In this document: piece by piece, positions 37,638-46,927 of the stretch
Layout: every line of letters begins with the position of its first letter
How positions within the stretch are numbered: position 1 is the first letter of the stretch
Assembly: GCF_008042045.1 (NCBI RefSeq)
Contig: NZ_RDBP01000037.1
Location: 256,204-315,101 of the forward strand
Source: Streptomyces sp. T39
GTDB lineage: Bacteria > Actinomycetota > Actinomycetes > Streptomycetales > Streptomycetaceae
Direction: 5' to 3'
DNA: 58,898 nt
The notes under the pieces: model-generated
What the model was told of the DNA's origin: nothing
The model's database searches: none
What the model saw: only the letters and a program-made list of their open reading frames with translations
Position numbers and translations under genes: made by a program

Positions 37638-38389
37638 CCGTCGCGGTACGCGTCATCCCCTGCCTGGACGTCGACGCCGGACGGGTCGTCAAGGGCGTCA
37701 ACTTCCAGAACCTGCGCGACGCCGGCGACCCCGTCGAGATGGCCAAGCTCTACGACGCCGAGGGCGCCGACGAGCTGACCTTCCTCGACATCACCGCATC
37801 CTCGGGGAACCGGGAGACCACCTACGACGTGGTGCGCCGCACCGCGGAGCAGGTCTTCATCCCGCTCACGGTGGGCGGCGGCGTGCGCTCCGCCGACGAC
37901 GTGGACCGGCTGCTGCGGGCAGGCGCCGACAAGGTCGGCGTCAACACCGCGGCGATCGCCCGCCCGGAGCTGATCCGCGAGATCGCCGAGCGCTTCGGCC
38001 GGCAGGTCCTGGTGCTCTCCGTCGACGCCCGGCGCACCCCCGCCGGCACCTTCGAGGTCACCACCCACGGCGGCCGCAAGGGCACCGGCATCGACGCCGT
38101 CGAGTGGGCGCACCGCGCCGCCGAACTGGGCGCCGGCGAGATCCTGCTCAACTCGATGGACGCCGACGGCACCAAGGACGGCTACGACACCGAGATGATC
38201 GCGGCCGTGCGCGCGCAGGTCTCGGTCCCCGTGATCGCGTCCGGCGGCGCCGGCCGGCTCGCCGACTTCCCGCCCGCGGTCGCCGCGGGTGCGGACGCGG
38301 TCCTCGCCGCGTCCGTGTTCCACTTCGGCGACCTGCGCATCGGTCAGGTCAAGGACGCCCTGCGCGAATCGGGCCACCCGGTCCGCTGA
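37634..38389 (+). CDS. hisF: Imidazole glycerol phosphate synthase, cyclase subunit
   Basis: 251-aa TIM barrel partner of HisH; it forms imidazole glycerol phosphate and AICAR from PRFAR and ammonia. Catalytic Asp12 in [14 protein letters not shown] and the second Asp in [15 protein letters not shown] are present, with phosphate loops [11 protein letters not shown] and [11 protein letters not shown]. Last gene of the overlapping his cluster; two 48-bp repeats follow at once. Confidence 0.96.
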   Translation: MTVAVRVIPCLDVDAGRVVKGVNFQNLRDAGDPVEMAKLYDAEGADELTFLDITASSGNRETTYDVVRRTAEQVFIPLTVGGGVRSADDVDRLLRAGADKVGVNTAAIARPELIREIAERFGRQVLVLSVDARRTPAGTFEVTTHGGRKGTGIDAVEWAHRAAELGAGEILLNSMDADGTKDGYDTEMIAAVRAQVSVPVIASGGAGRLADFPPAVAAGADAVLAASVFHFGDLRIGQVKDALRESGHPVR

Positions 38390-38397
38390 CGCCCGCA

Positions 38398-38501
38398 CCG
38401 GGGGCCTCCGGGACAGCCTCCCGGGGGCCCTCGGCACGTCCCGCGCCGGGGGCCTCCGGGACAGCCTCCCGGGAGCCCTCGGCACGTCCCGCGCCGGGGG
38501 C
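38398..38501 (+). repeat. 48-bp direct repeat, two copies plus 8 bp, after hisF
   Basis: Unit 38398-38445 is repeated at 38446-38493 with one visible difference (CCCGGGGG versus CCCGGGAG) and begins a third time for 8 bp. Each unit contains CTCCGGGACAGCCTCCCGGG, which can fold (CCGGGA...TCCCGG), so the array may act as the his terminator. The remaining gene-free 38502-39023 is over 80% G/C, contains the left arm of the 155-bp inverted repeat and a further 20-bp partial copy at 38835-38854, and shows no gene I trust. Confidence 0.8.
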
Positions 38502-38631
38502 GGGGTTGTTTCGCCCGGGCTCGTGCCGGGGGGCCGGGCGGGCCTGGTGGCCGCGCCCGGGCGCCGAGCGCCCTGCCCGCGGCGTGTGCGTCGCGGAGGC
38601 GGCGTCCGGTGCCGGCCGTGGCCGGTGGTGC

Positions 38632-38786
38632 GTGCGCGGCGGCTGGTGGTCGTGCTCGGGTCCGGCGGTGCGGGTCCGCGCCGGGTGCCCGGCCCGGGGG
38701 CGGGCGCCTGGCCGGTGTTCGGTGGCCCGCCCCGTGCGGGGACGCCCCCTCCCGGGTCCGTGGCCGGTGGCCGGCGCGTGGGTGGC
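38632..38786 (+). repeat. 155-bp perfect inverted repeat, left arm
   Basis: Bases 38632-38786 are identical over the full 155 bp to the reverse complement of 41385-41539; I compared every 10-base block. Arm boundaries are sharp: the next base differs on both sides. The arm starts GTGCGCGGCGGCTGGTGGTC and ends CCGGCGCGTGGGTGGC. It lies 237 bp upstream of the MFS gene, in the same relation to it as the right arm is to the TIGR03085 gene. Confidence 0.95.
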
Positions 38787-39023
38787 GGCCGGGGCTCGTG
38801 CTGCTCTCCCGTACCGGCCGGCCGGCCGCCCCGCCCCGGGTCCGTGGCCGGTGGGGCCGTGCGTGCCAGGGGTTCGTGCCGGGGGCCCGTGACCCGTGGC
38901 CTAGGCTTGCCGACCTGTGGGCGGACGCCTCACCCGGTGCCCCTGGCCCGTGGCGTGTGCGCAGGGCCCCGCATCCTCCCGCGCCCCGCGCGGCCCCGTC
39001 CCCGTTCGAGAGGTTCCACCGCC

Positions 39024-40673
39024 GTGCCCGCCGACGCGGGGCTTCCCGCCCACCGCGACCCCCATGTCCTGCGCTGGCTCGGCGCCTACGCCCTGTCGGC
39101 CACCGGCGACAGCGTCTACCACGTCGCCCTGACCTGGGCGGCCACCCGCGGCGGCAGCGCCGCCGAGGCGGGCGCCGTCCTGGCCGCCGGCGCCGTCCCG
39201 CGTGCCCTGCTCATGCTCGGCGGCGGCGTCCTCGCCGACCGCGTCGGGCCGCGCACGGTGGTGCTCGTCAGCGACACCGCCCGCTGCCTGGTCGTGCTGG
39301 GCCTCGCCGTCCTGCTGTGGCTGGCCACGCCGGGGCTGTGGGTGCTGGCCGCGGTCGCCGTCGTCTTCGGGATCCTCGACGCCGTCTTCATGCCGGCCGT
39401 CGGTGCGCTGCCGCCCCGCATCGCGCCCCGCGGCCAGCTCGCCCGGGTCCAGGGCCTGCGCGGTCTCGCCGGCCGCGCGGCGACCGTCGCCGGAGCCCCG
39501 CTCGGCGGCGCGGCCACCGCCCTGTCCGGCGCACCCGCGGCGTTCGCCGCGGCGGCGGCGCTGTTCGCGCTCTCCCTCCCCCTCCTCATGACCCTCCGCA
39601 TCGCCCCGCTGCCGGCCCGGACCGCCGACGACGGGCCCGCCACCCCGTCGGAGAACGGCCACGGAGAGGACGCGCTCGGGGATGCGCGGGCGGCCGTCGC
39701 GGGCGTGGCCCGGGGCCGCGAGGCGGGTTCGTCCGCGGTGCCGGGAACGAACCGCTCCGGGCCCGCGCCGCGGGCACCGGGCGCAGCCGTCCTCGGCGGG
39801 ACCCGCCGCGACGCCGCGGCCTCGCCCGGCGCGCCCGAGGTCTCCCGGCTGCCGGAGGCCCGCCGCGCGCCGGGCGCCGAACCCACCCCGGAACCGGAGC
39901 CCGCGCGCGCCGACGGCCCCGAGGGTGCTGCCGAGGCCGGGACGCCGACCGGGCCGGACACGTCACGGCCGGCGGAGCCCGCTCGTCCGCGCCCGTCGGG
40001 AGCGCGGGTTCCGGCCGCAGCGGCGCGAGTCGCCGCGGCCGCGCGCGCCGGCGGGGCGTGGCGGCGGCTGGGGGGAGACCTGCGCGACGGGGTGCGCTAC
40101 GCGCGCCGGCACGACGTGCTCGGGCCGCTGATCGTGGTCGTCGCCGTCAGCGACCTCGGCTTCGTCGGCCCGCTCGGCGTGGGCGTCGCGCTGCTCGCCG
40201 AGGCCAGGGGGTGGGGCGCCCCGGGGCTCGGCTGGCTGCTCGCCGGCTTCGCCGCCGGATCGGCCGCCGCCTCCCTGCTGCTGGCCGTCCGCGGCCGGAT
40301 ACCGCGGGCCGGTCTCGTCATGGGCCTCGCGCTGGTCGGCGGCTCGGCGGCGATCGCCGCGCTCGCCCTCGTGCCCGCCCTCGCCGCCGCCGTGGCCGTC
40401 GCGGCCCTCGTCGGCGTGCTGACCGGTGTCAGCGGGTCCCTCTGCGGGGCGCTGCTCCAGACCGCGTCGGACCCCGCCCACCTGGGCCGCGTCACCTCGC
40501 TCGCCACCTTCGTCAGCCTCGGCCTCGCGCCGCTGAGCTTCCCGCTCACCGGCGCGGCCCTCGGTCTGTGGGGCGCCGCGCCCGTCTTCGCCGTCAGCGC
40601 CCTGGTGTGCGCCGCGGGCGCCGTGTACGGCCTCTGCTCGGCACACCTGCGCCGGGCGGAGCTCCCGCACTGA
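39024..40673 (+). CDS. MFS transporter with a long central loop
   Basis: 549 aa. The N-terminal half (residues about 15-190) has six hydrophobic helices with the MFS loop motif GGGVLADRVGPRTVVLVSD. Residues about 194-352 are a hydrophilic, Ala/Pro/Arg/Glu-rich low-complexity loop of about 150 residues, several times longer than the usual central loop. The C-terminal half (about 353-545) has six more helices. It is probably an exporter; substrate unknown. GTG 39024 follows GAGAGG; the first transmembrane helix begins soon after. The open frame continues upstream into repeat DNA. It converges with the TIGR03085 gene. Confidence 0.85.
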   Translation: MPADAGLPAHRDPHVLRWLGAYALSATGDSVYHVALTWAATRGGSAAEAGAVLAAGAVPRALLMLGGGVLADRVGPRTVVLVSDTARCLVVLGLAVLLWLATPGLWVLAAVAVVFGILDAVFMPAVGALPPRIAPRGQLARVQGLRGLAGRAATVAGAPLGGAATALSGAPAAFAAAAALFALSLPLLMTLRIAPLPARTADDGPATPSENGHGEDALGDARAAVAGVARGREAGSSAVPGTNRSGPAPRAPGAAVLGGTRRDAAASPGAPEVSRLPEARRAPGAEPTPEPEPARADGPEGAAEAGTPTGPDTSRPAEPARPRPSGARVPAAAARVAAAARAGGAWRRLGGDLRDGVRYARRHDVLGPLIVVVAVSDLGFVGPLGVGVALLAEARGWGAPGLGWLLAGFAAGSAAASLLLAVRGRIPRAGLVMGLALVGGSAAIAALALVPALAAAVAVAALVGVLTGVSGSLCGALLQTASDPAHLGRVTSLATFVSLGLAPLSFPLTGAALGLWGAAPVFAVSALVCAAGAVYGLCSAHLRRAELPH

Positions 40674-40689
40674 CCGGAAGGCGAAGGGC

Positions 40690-41322
40690 CTACACCCCGA
40701 GCCGCGCCGTGCGCACCCGTGCGATGGCGTCCTGCTCGCCCTCCAGGTCCACCCGGGCCGCGTCCTGCCGGCCGAACGCGAACAGCGTCAGCTCGCCGGG
40801 CTGGCCCGTCACCGTCACCACCGGCGTCCCCCGGTGCGCCACCACCGTCTGACCGTCGGGCCTGCGCAGCACCACGCCCAGCGGAGCCCGCCGGCCCAGC
40901 AGCCGCGCGCCCTTCTCCAGACGCGACCACAGCACGTTCTCGAAGACGGGGTCCAGGTCGCGAGGCGTCCAGTCCGGCTGCGCCCGGCGCACGTCCTCGG
41001 CGTGCACGAAGAACTCGATCGTGTTGGCCGCCTCGTCGATCTGCTTGAGGGAGTACGGCGACATCCGGGGCGGCCCGGTGCGGATCATCCGCAGGAGCTC
41101 TTCGTACGGCTGGGCCGCGAACTCGGCCCGGATCCGTTCCGTCCGGTCCGCGAGGGCCTTCAGGAGCACCCCGCCCGCCGCGTCGGGCCGCCGCTCCCGC
41201 ATCACGACATGCGCGGCGAGGTCACGCGCCGTCCAGCCGTGGCACAGGGTCGCGGCATCCGGGCCCGCCGCCTCCAACAGGTCGGCGAGCAGAAGTCGTT
41301 CACGCTTGGCATGGGTCGACAT
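40690..41322 (-). CDS. TIGR03085 family metal-binding protein (DinB/mycothiol-dependent type)
   Basis: 210 aa. The N-terminal DinB-like four-helix domain reads [40 protein letters not shown], with the His positions (WTxxDLAAHV) typical of mycothiol-dependent maleylpyruvate isomerase-like proteins; [17 protein letters not shown] is the second metal-His region. The C-terminal part resembles a SCP2-like or small beta domain. The exact reaction is unknown. ATG 41322 gives the family-typical start; SD weak. It lies inside the 155-bp inverted repeat and points toward the MFS gene. Confidence 0.83.
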   Translation of the reverse strand: MSTHAKRERLLLADLLEAAGPDAATLCHGWTARDLAAHVVMRERRPDAAGGVLLKALADRTERIRAEFAAQPYEELLRMIRTGPPRMSPYSLKQIDEAANTIEFFVHAEDVRRAQPDWTPRDLDPVFENVLWSRLEKGARLLGRRAPLGVVLRRPDGQTVVAHRGTPVVTVTGQPGELTLFAFGRQDAARVDLEGEQDAIARVRTARLGV

Positions 41323-41384
41323 GCCCGCCAGCGTACGGGGGCGGGGGCCGGGGCGCCCGGCGGACGGGGTCCCCGGCCCCGGAG

Positions 41385-41539
41385 GCCACCCACGCGCCGG
41401 CCACCGGCCACGGACCCGGGAGGGGGCGTCCCCGCACGGGGCGGGCCACCGAACACCGGCCAGGCGCCCGCCCCCGGGCCGGGCACCCGGCGCGGACCCG
41501 CACCGCCGGACCCGAGCACGACCACCAGCCGCCGCGCAC
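41385..41539 (-). repeat. 155-bp perfect inverted repeat, right arm
   Basis: This is the reverse-complement partner of 38632-38786. It lies 63 bp upstream of the TIGR03085 start and in the gene-free 41323-41633 between that gene and hisI. The remaining 41540-41620 is GC-rich and has no feature apart from the hisI start region. Confidence 0.95.
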
Positions 41540-41633
41540 CGGCCCCCGGGCCGCCCCGGCGGCCCGCGCGCCCGCGGGTCCGGCCCGTGGACCGACGCCC
41601 GCCGGGCCGGTGCGACACGGCACAATGGCCACC

Positions 41634-41996
41634 ATGACCAGCAGCGTCCCGCCGAGCTCCCTCGACCCCGCCGTAGCAGCCCGCCTCAAGCGCAGCGCCG
41701 ACGGCCTCGTGCCCGCCATCGCCCAGCAGTACGACACCGGCGAGGTGCTCATGCTCGGGTGGATGGACGACGAGGCGCTGCATCGCACCCTGACCACCGG
41801 CCGCTGCACCTACTGGTCCCGCAGCCGCGGGGAGTACTGGGTGAAGGGCGACACCTCCGGCCACGTCCAGCACGTGAAGTCGGTGGCCCTGGACTGCGAC
41901 GCCGACACCCTCCTCGTGAAGGTGGACCAGGTGGGCGCGGCCTGCCACACGGGCGCCCGCACCTGTTTCGACGCCGACGTGCTCCTGGCCGAGTAG
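41634..41996 (+). CDS. hisI: Phosphoribosyl-AMP cyclohydrolase
   Basis: 120 aa, monofunctional HisI (no HisE part). It opens the purine ring of PR-AMP. Zn/Mg ligands are visible: [16 protein letters not shown] (CDxDxD metal site), CHTGARTCF (Zn Cys pair with the first Cys), and the strand [20 protein letters not shown] 41634 is chosen because CACAAT at 41621-41626 is 7 nt upstream with no SD; ATG 41625 in frame overlaps that hexamer. It is separated from the main his cluster by the repeat-flanked insert and is followed after 11 bp by trpE. Confidence 0.94.
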   Translation: MTSSVPPSSLDPAVAARLKRSADGLVPAIAQQYDTGEVLMLGWMDDEALHRTLTTGRCTYWSRSRGEYWVKGDTSGHVQHVKSVALDCDADTLLVKVDQVGAACHTGARTCFDADVLLAE

Positions 41997-42007
41997 GGTC
42001 TGCCGCC

Positions 42008-43492
42008 ATGGATCTCGAGACCTTCCGCAAGCTGTCGGCGGACCGCCGCGTCATCCCCGTCAGCCGCCGGCTGCTCGCGGACGGCGACACCCCCGTCGGC
42101 CTGTACCGCAAGCTCGCCGCCGAACGGCCCGGCACCTTCCTCCTCGAATCCGCGGAGAACGGGCGCTCCTGGTCGCGCTACTCCTTCGTCGGCGTACGGT
42201 CCGACGCCACGCTGACCGCCCGCGACGGCGAGGCCCACTGGATCGGCACGCCGCCGGTCGGCGTCCCGACCGCGGGCGACCCGCTGGTCGCGCTGCGGGA
42301 GACCGTCGAGACCCTCCACACCCCGCGCGACCTGGCCTCCGGCATGCCGCCGTTCACCGGCGGCATGGTCGGCTACCTCGGCTACGACATCGTGCGCCGC
42401 CTGGAGCGCATCGGCCCCGGCGAGCGCGACGACCTGCGCCTGCCCGAGCTGACCATGCTGCTCACCTCGGACCTCGCGGTGCTCGACCACTGGGACGGCA
42501 CCGTCCTGCTGATCGCCAACGCGATCAACCACAACGACCTCGACACCGGCGTCGACGAGGCCTACGCGGGCGCCGTCGCCCGCCTCGACGCCATGGAGGC
42601 CGACCTCTCCCGGCCGCTCGCCTCCGCGCCCGCCGTGCTGCCGCCCTCCGAACTGCCCGCGTTCTCCGCGCTGTGGGGCGGCGAGGACTACCAGGCGGCG
42701 GTCGAGGACATCAAGGAGCGCATCCGGGCCGGCGAGGCCTTCCAGGTCGTCCCCTCGCAGCGCTTCGAGACGCCGTGCGCCGCGAGCGCGCTGGACGTCT
42801 ACCGCGTGCTGCGGGCCACCAACCCCTCGCCGTACATGTACCTCTTCCGCTTCGACGGCTTCGACGTCGTCGGATCCAGCCCGGAGGCGCTGGTCAAGGT
42901 CGAGGACGGGCGGGCCATGGTCCACCCCATCGCCGGCACCCGGCCGCGCGGCGCGAGCCCGCAGGAGGACCACGACCTCGCGGAGGAACTGCTGGCCGAC
43001 CCCAAGGAGCGCGCCGAGCACCTGATGCTCGTCGACCTCGGCCGCAACGACCTGGGCCGCGTCTGCGCCCCCGGCTCCGTCGAGGTGGTCGACTTCATGT
43101 CGATCGAGCGCTACTCCCACGTGATGCACATCGTCTCCACCGTCACCGGCCGGATCGCCGAGGGCCGCACCGCCTTCGACGTGCTCACGGCCTGCTTCCC
43201 CGCGGGCACGCTCTCGGGCGCCCCCAAGCCGCGGGCCATGCAGATCATCGACGAGCTCGAACCCTCGCGTCGCGGGCTCTACGGCGGGGCCGTCGGCTAC
43301 CTGGACTTCGCGGGCGACTCCGACACGGCCATCGCCATCCGCACCGCGGTGCTCCGCGACGGCACGGCCTACGTCCAGGCGGGCGCCGGCGTGGTGGCCG
43401 ACTCCGACCCGGTCGCCGAGGACACCGAGTGCCGGAACAAGGCGGCGGCGGTCCTCCGGGCCGTCCACACGGCCAACCGGCTGAACGGATGA
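42008..43492 (+). CDS. trpE: Anthranilate synthase component I
   Basis: 494 aa. It converts chorismate plus ammonia to anthranilate. The Trp-feedback motif [18 protein letters not shown] is at about 40-57. The catalytic chorismate-binding domain has [40 protein letters not shown] and [22 protein letters not shown] 42008 has TAGGGT, an excellent -10, at 41994-41999 over the hisI stop region, 8 nt upstream. No trpG or trpD is in the window. No Trp-rich leader peptide was found upstream, so attenuation is not supported here. Confidence 0.96.
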   Translation: MDLETFRKLSADRRVIPVSRRLLADGDTPVGLYRKLAAERPGTFLLESAENGRSWSRYSFVGVRSDATLTARDGEAHWIGTPPVGVPTAGDPLVALRETVETLHTPRDLASGMPPFTGGMVGYLGYDIVRRLERIGPGERDDLRLPELTMLLTSDLAVLDHWDGTVLLIANAINHNDLDTGVDEAYAGAVARLDAMEADLSRPLASAPAVLPPSELPAFSALWGGEDYQAAVEDIKERIRAGEAFQVVPSQRFETPCAASALDVYRVLRATNPSPYMYLFRFDGFDVVGSSPEALVKVEDGRAMVHPIAGTRPRGASPQEDHDLAEELLADPKERAEHLMLVDLGRNDLGRVCAPGSVEVVDFMSIERYSHVMHIVSTVTGRIAEGRTAFDVLTACFPAGTLSGAPKPRAMQIIDELEPSRRGLYGGAVGYLDFAGDSDTAIAIRTAVLRDGTAYVQAGAGVVADSDPVAEDTECRNKAAAVLRAVHTANRLNG

Positions 43493-43518
43493 CGGACCGG
43501 TAGGGGATAGTGGGGCAG

Positions 43519-44163
43519 GTGAGTGCTGTTCCCGTACCCCAGCCCCGAGCCTCGGCCGCCACCCCTGCGGCGGCGAGCGGCAGCCGCCGCAGTCTCGCCG
43601 CGGCGCTGCTCCTCGGCGCCGTCGGCGCCACCGTCGTCCTGCTCGCCGCCGGCCGGACCTGGGCCGAGGGCACCGCGTCCGTCGGCGGCGGGACCGTCGC
43701 GCTGGACGCCAAGGGCGGCGACGTCACCGGCGTCCCGACCGCCCTGGCCATCGTCGGCCTCGCCGCGCTCGTGGCGGTCCTCGCGGCCCGCCGCGGCGGC
43801 CGGCTGCTCGTCTCCGGCCTGCTGGCGCTCAGCGGCGCCGGCGCGACGGCCGCCGCGCTGCTCGGCGCCTCCGACACCGAAGCCCTCGACGCGAAGGCCG
43901 CCCGCACCACGGGTGACGCGGCCGCTGCGGTCGACGCGCTCACCCACACCGCCTGGCCCTACGTCACGGCCGCCGGCGGACTGCTGATCCTGCTGGCCGG
44001 CGTGCTGGCACTGCGGTACGGCAGGCTCTGGCCCACCATGTCGGGCCGCTACGAGCGCGACGGCACCCCCCGCCCCCGGCGGGCCGCCGCGGTGGATCCC
44101 GACCGCCCCGAGGATCTGTGGAAGGCACTGGACCGCGGCGAGGACCCGACGCGCGAAGGGTGA
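43519..44163 (+). CDS. Trp biosynthesis-associated membrane protein (TIGR02234)
   Basis: 214 aa with four membrane segments (about 28-48, 72-88, 95-115, 149-170) and conserved GRTWAEGT after the first. The family TIGR02234 is defined by linkage to trp genes in actinobacteria; function unknown. Two GTG starts are possible: 43510 and 43519. I prefer 43519 because GATAGT at 43506-43511 lies 7 nt upstream; there is no proper SD for either. It lies 26 bp after trpE. Confidence 0.85.
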   Translation: MSAVPVPQPRASAATPAAASGSRRSLAAALLLGAVGATVVLLAAGRTWAEGTASVGGGTVALDAKGGDVTGVPTALAIVGLAALVAVLAARRGGRLLVSGLLALSGAGATAAALLGASDTEALDAKAARTTGDAAAAVDALTHTAWPYVTAAGGLLILLAGVLALRYGRLWPTMSGRYERDGTPRPRRAAAVDPDRPEDLWKALDRGEDPTREG

Positions 44164-44293
44164 CCCCAGCTCATCCGCCGTGCCGGCGTACGGGACAATG
44201 ACACCGGGCCCCCGGCCCGACCCACGAGCACCGGGCCTCAGCGGCCCGAGGGCATCAGCTCACGACAGCGCACCAGAAACGAGGAGCACACTC

Positions 44294-44548
44294 ATGGCGG
44301 GCAGCAGCCACGGACACACCCCGGCCGCCTGGACCGGCGTCATCATCGCCTTCATCGGCTTCTGTGTCGCAGGCGTCTTCATGGTCGCGAACAACCCGGT
44401 CGGTTTCTGGGCCGGTTCGGCCCTCATCCTGCTCGGCGGGGTCGTCGGTGGAGCGATGAAGGTCGCGGGCATGGGCACGCCGAAGGAGCCGGAGGCCGTC
44501 GTCGAGGCGCGCGCCCGCGCCGCCGCGCGGGAGAGCGCCTCGGCCTGA
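44294..44548 (+). CDS. HGxxPAAW family membrane protein
   Basis: 84 aa. HGHTPAAW at residues 6-13 is the name-giving motif. Two membrane helices (about 14-32, 37-57) and a charged Ala/Arg/Glu tail follow. It is always near trp genes in Streptomyces; function unknown. ATG 44294 follows GAGGAG at 7-nt spacing. A GACAAT hexamer with an upstream GTACGG is at about 44190-44198, giving a leader of roughly 95 nt. Confidence 0.88.
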   Translation: MAGSSHGHTPAAWTGVIIAFIGFCVAGVFMVANNPVGFWAGSALILLGGVVGGAMKVAGMGTPKEPEAVVEARARAAARESASA

Positions 44549-44631
44549 CGCGGTGACCGTGTGACCACGACGGCGGCGCAGCCCGGCCCCCGCGTGACGC
44601 GCACGACACCTCCCCGCCGGGCGCGGGCGGC

Positions 44632-45441
44632 GTGCCCCGCGCGCCCGGAGCGGTCCCGCAGCTGCCCGGCGGGCGTCCCGTGGCCGGGGCGGTCCCCGCA
44701 CGCGCCGTGTCCGGCACGGCGGCCGGCGAACGCTCCGCGACCGGCGCGCTCCCCGAGCCCCCGTCGCCCGGCGCATCGGGCGGGCCCTCGGGCGCGGGAG
44801 CGGTCGAACCGGCCCCGCCGGGTGCGGGCGACACGACCCGTGCGACGGGTGGGCACTCGGCCGCGGGTGCTGTCCACGAGCCCCCGGCGTCCGGCGCGCA
44901 CCCGGCCGCGGGAGCGGTCGAACCGGCCCCGCCCGGCACATCGGGCCGGCATCCGGCCGCGGGAGCGTCCCACGAGCCCGCGCACCCCGGGCACGGCGGG
45001 TGGGCGCCGGGCGGCGGGCTTGCCGTGCGCGTCGCCGCTCCGCCGACGACGGCGCGGCGGCTCGTCGGGCCGCTGGCCACGTTCGCGGGCGTCGCGGCCG
45101 CCTTCGCGTACGTCGGGAGCGTCGACCCCAACGAACCCGGCCACTACCCCGTCTGCCCGCTGTACGGCATCACCGGCGTGCTCTGCCCCGGCTGCGGCGG
45201 GCTGCGCAGCGCGCACGCCTTCATCCACGGTGACCTGCCGACCGCGCTGGGTGCCAACGCCGCCGCGGTCGCCGGCTATCTCGTCTTCGCCGTGGTGTGG
45301 GTGATGTGGCTGGTTCACGCCGTCCGTGGCAGGCCGTTCCGCCTGCGCGTCGCCCCCGTCGCGGGCTGGACCGTCAGCGCCCTCCTGGTGATCTTCGCGG
45401 TGGTGCGGAACCTGCCGTTCGGGGCCGCGCTCGCTCCATAA
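44632..45441 (+). CDS. DUF2752 membrane protein with a long repetitive N-terminus
   Basis: 269 aa as read. Residues about 140-265 are a normal DUF2752 domain: [22 protein letters not shown] (Cys-rich motif) and two or three membrane helices. Residues 1-135 are low-complexity Ala/Gly/Pro with imperfect repeats of [13 protein letters not shown] and [20 protein letters not shown] type. The start is uncertain: no SD and no upstream start in frame, so the true protein may begin later, but third-position GC stays high through the repeats. Function of the domain is unknown. Confidence 0.75.
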   Translation: MPRAPGAVPQLPGGRPVAGAVPARAVSGTAAGERSATGALPEPPSPGASGGPSGAGAVEPAPPGAGDTTRATGGHSAAGAVHEPPASGAHPAAGAVEPAPPGTSGRHPAAGASHEPAHPGHGGWAPGGGLAVRVAAPPTTARRLVGPLATFAGVAAAFAYVGSVDPNEPGHYPVCPLYGITGVLCPGCGGLRSAHAFIHGDLPTALGANAAAVAGYLVFAVVWVMWLVHAVRGRPFRLRVAPVAGWTVSALLVIFAVVRNLPFGAALAP

Positions 45442-45443
45442 GA

Positions 45444-45460
45444 GTCCCAGCTGGTGGGAC
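45444..45460 (+). terminator. Short hairpin between the DUF2752 gene and trpC
   Basis: GTCCCA-GCTGG-TGGGAC starts 3 bp after the DUF2752 TAA. It is a short stem (6 bp) without T tail and a weak terminator candidate. Downstream, TACCAT near 45500 could be a -10 for trpC. Confidence 0.4.
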
Positions 45461-45554
45461 GGCGGCCATCCGGATGCGAGGCCTCGGCCCCGGTGCGGAT
45501 ACCATCGAGGTGGCTGATCCCGAACTGTCACCGTCCCGGAAGGGGGCCGCTCGC

Positions 45555-46364
45555 GTGAGTGTGCTCGACGAGATCATCGAAGGTGTGCGCGCCGACCTGG
45601 CAGAGCGGCAGGCGCGTGTCAGCCTCGACGAGCTCAAGGAGCGCGCCGCCAAGGCCCCCGCCGCCAAGGACGGGGTCGCCGCACTGCGCGGTGACGGCGT
45701 CAAGGTGATCTGCGAGGTGAAGCGCTCCAGCCCGTCCAAGGGCGCCCTCGCCGCCATCGCCGACCCGGCCGCACTGGCCGCGGACTACGAGGCGGGCGGC
45801 GCGGCGGTCATCTCCGTGCTGACCGAGCAGCGCCGCTTCGGCGGCTCCCTCGCCGACCTCGAGGCCGTCCGCGCCCGGGTCGACGTCCCCGTGCTGCGCA
45901 AGGACTTCATCGTCACCGCGTACCAGCTCTGGGAGGCCCGCGCCTACGGGGCCGACGTGGTGCTGCTGATCGTCGCCGGACTGGAGCAGGAGGCGCTGGT
46001 CTCGCTGATCGAGCGCGCCGAGTCCATCGGGCTCACCCCTCTCGTCGAGGTCCACGACGAGGACGAGGTCGAGCGCGCCGTCGACGCCGGAGCGAGGATC
46101 ATCGGCGTGAACGCGCGCAACCTCAAGACCCTCAAGGTCGACCGGTCCACCTTCGAGCGCGTGGCCCCCGAGATCCCGTCGCACATCGTCAAGATCGCCG
46201 AGTCCGGTGTGCGCGGCCCCCACGACCTGATCGCCTACGCGAACGCCGGCGCCGACGCCGTGCTCGTGGGCGAATCCCTCGTCACCGGCCGTGACCCCAA
46301 GTCGGCCGTGGCCGACCTGGTCGCCGCCGGCGCCCACCCGGCACTGCGCCACGGGCGGAGCTGA
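45555..46364 (+). CDS. trpC: Indole-3-glycerol phosphate synthase
   Basis: 269-aa TIM barrel that makes indole-glycerol phosphate from CdRP. The catalytic Lys/Glu are visible in [33 protein letters not shown] (RKDF) and GVNARNLKT; phosphate loop [14 protein letters not shown] 45555 has GGAAGGGGG at about 8-nt spacing. First gene of trpC-M-B-A. Confidence 0.95.
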   Translation: MSVLDEIIEGVRADLAERQARVSLDELKERAAKAPAAKDGVAALRGDGVKVICEVKRSSPSKGALAAIADPAALAADYEAGGAAVISVLTEQRRFGGSLADLEAVRARVDVPVLRKDFIVTAYQLWEARAYGADVVLLIVAGLEQEALVSLIERAESIGLTPLVEVHDEDEVERAVDAGARIIGVNARNLKTLKVDRSTFERVAPEIPSHIVKIAESGVRGPHDLIAYANAGADAVLVGESLVTGRDPKSAVADLVAAGAHPALRHGRS

Positions 46365-46371
46365 CCCCTCC

Positions 46372-46653
46372 GTGACCGCCGCACGCCGCCGCCTCCGCCG
46401 ACCCGCCCAGGGCGTGTGCCCGGGCCGGGCCGGTGTGCCCGCGGCGCCCGGCGACGCCTACGCCCGGCTGGCCCGCGGCTGCCGTCCGCGGGGCTGCCGC
46501 GCACCGGCACGCCGGGTCCACGGCCGGCGCGTGCGGTACGTGATCGGCGACGAACCGGGCCAGGTCAACGGCATGCGATGGCGCCGCGCGCCCGAGGCCT
46601 GCCGACAGGCCGTGCGGAGCGGGGTCCCCACCCCGCCCCGGCTCCTTTCCTGA
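46372..46653 (+). CDS. trpM: TrpM-like small protein
   Basis: 93 aa from GTG 46372 (72 aa if GTG 46435 is used). The C-terminal half, RAPARRVHGRRVRYVIGDEP GQVNG, fits the conserved part of TrpM (trpX), the small Streptomyces protein between trpC and trpB reported to influence Trp precursor use and morphological development. It is basic, without membrane helices. It starts 7 bp after the trpC stop. The N-terminal part is variable low-complexity and its start is unsure. Confidence 0.75.
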   Translation: MTAARRRLRRPAQGVCPGRAGVPAAPGDAYARLARGCRPRGCRAPARRVHGRRVRYVIGDEPGQVNGMRWRRAPEACRQAVRSGVPTPPRLLS

Positions 46654-46927
46654 CCGGGCCCGGCCCGGCACCCCGCCGCGTGCACGCGGCGTCCCCGCAC
46701 GACCCGGCGGCCCGACCGGCCGCCGGCACCGGCATCCCGGACGGCACGTGGCCCCGCCACGGCGACCGGCCGCGCCGGTGAACGGGGGCAGCGGGGCGGC
46801 GGCGTAGCCTCCGTACGGGAAGGGCGCGGGCGCGGCGGGCTCCGGCCGCGGGCGCGACGCACCCGTACCCATCACCCGACACGTCCCGGAGCGGCACACC
46901 CGCCCGGATACGAGGAGTTCCGTCGCC
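46654..46927. promoter_or_regulatory. trpM-trpB intergenic region
   Basis: 274 bp. An 18-bp perfect palindrome CGCCGCGTGCACGCGGCG is at 46674-46691, just after the trpM stop. A TAGCCT hexamer near 46805 could be the -10 of a trpB promoter, about 120 nt upstream of the ATG. The rest is GC-rich with no gene visible. Confidence 0.4.

Noticed and set aside
38632..41539. Composite transposon or insertion sequence
   Set aside because: Inverted arms are present, but no transposase lies inside, no target duplication is evident, and the enclosed genes look like ordinary chromosomal genes.
41900..42007. Trp attenuator with leader peptide before trpE
   Set aside because: Only 11 bp separate hisI and trpE. 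No short frame with consecutive Trp codons or terminator pair was seen.
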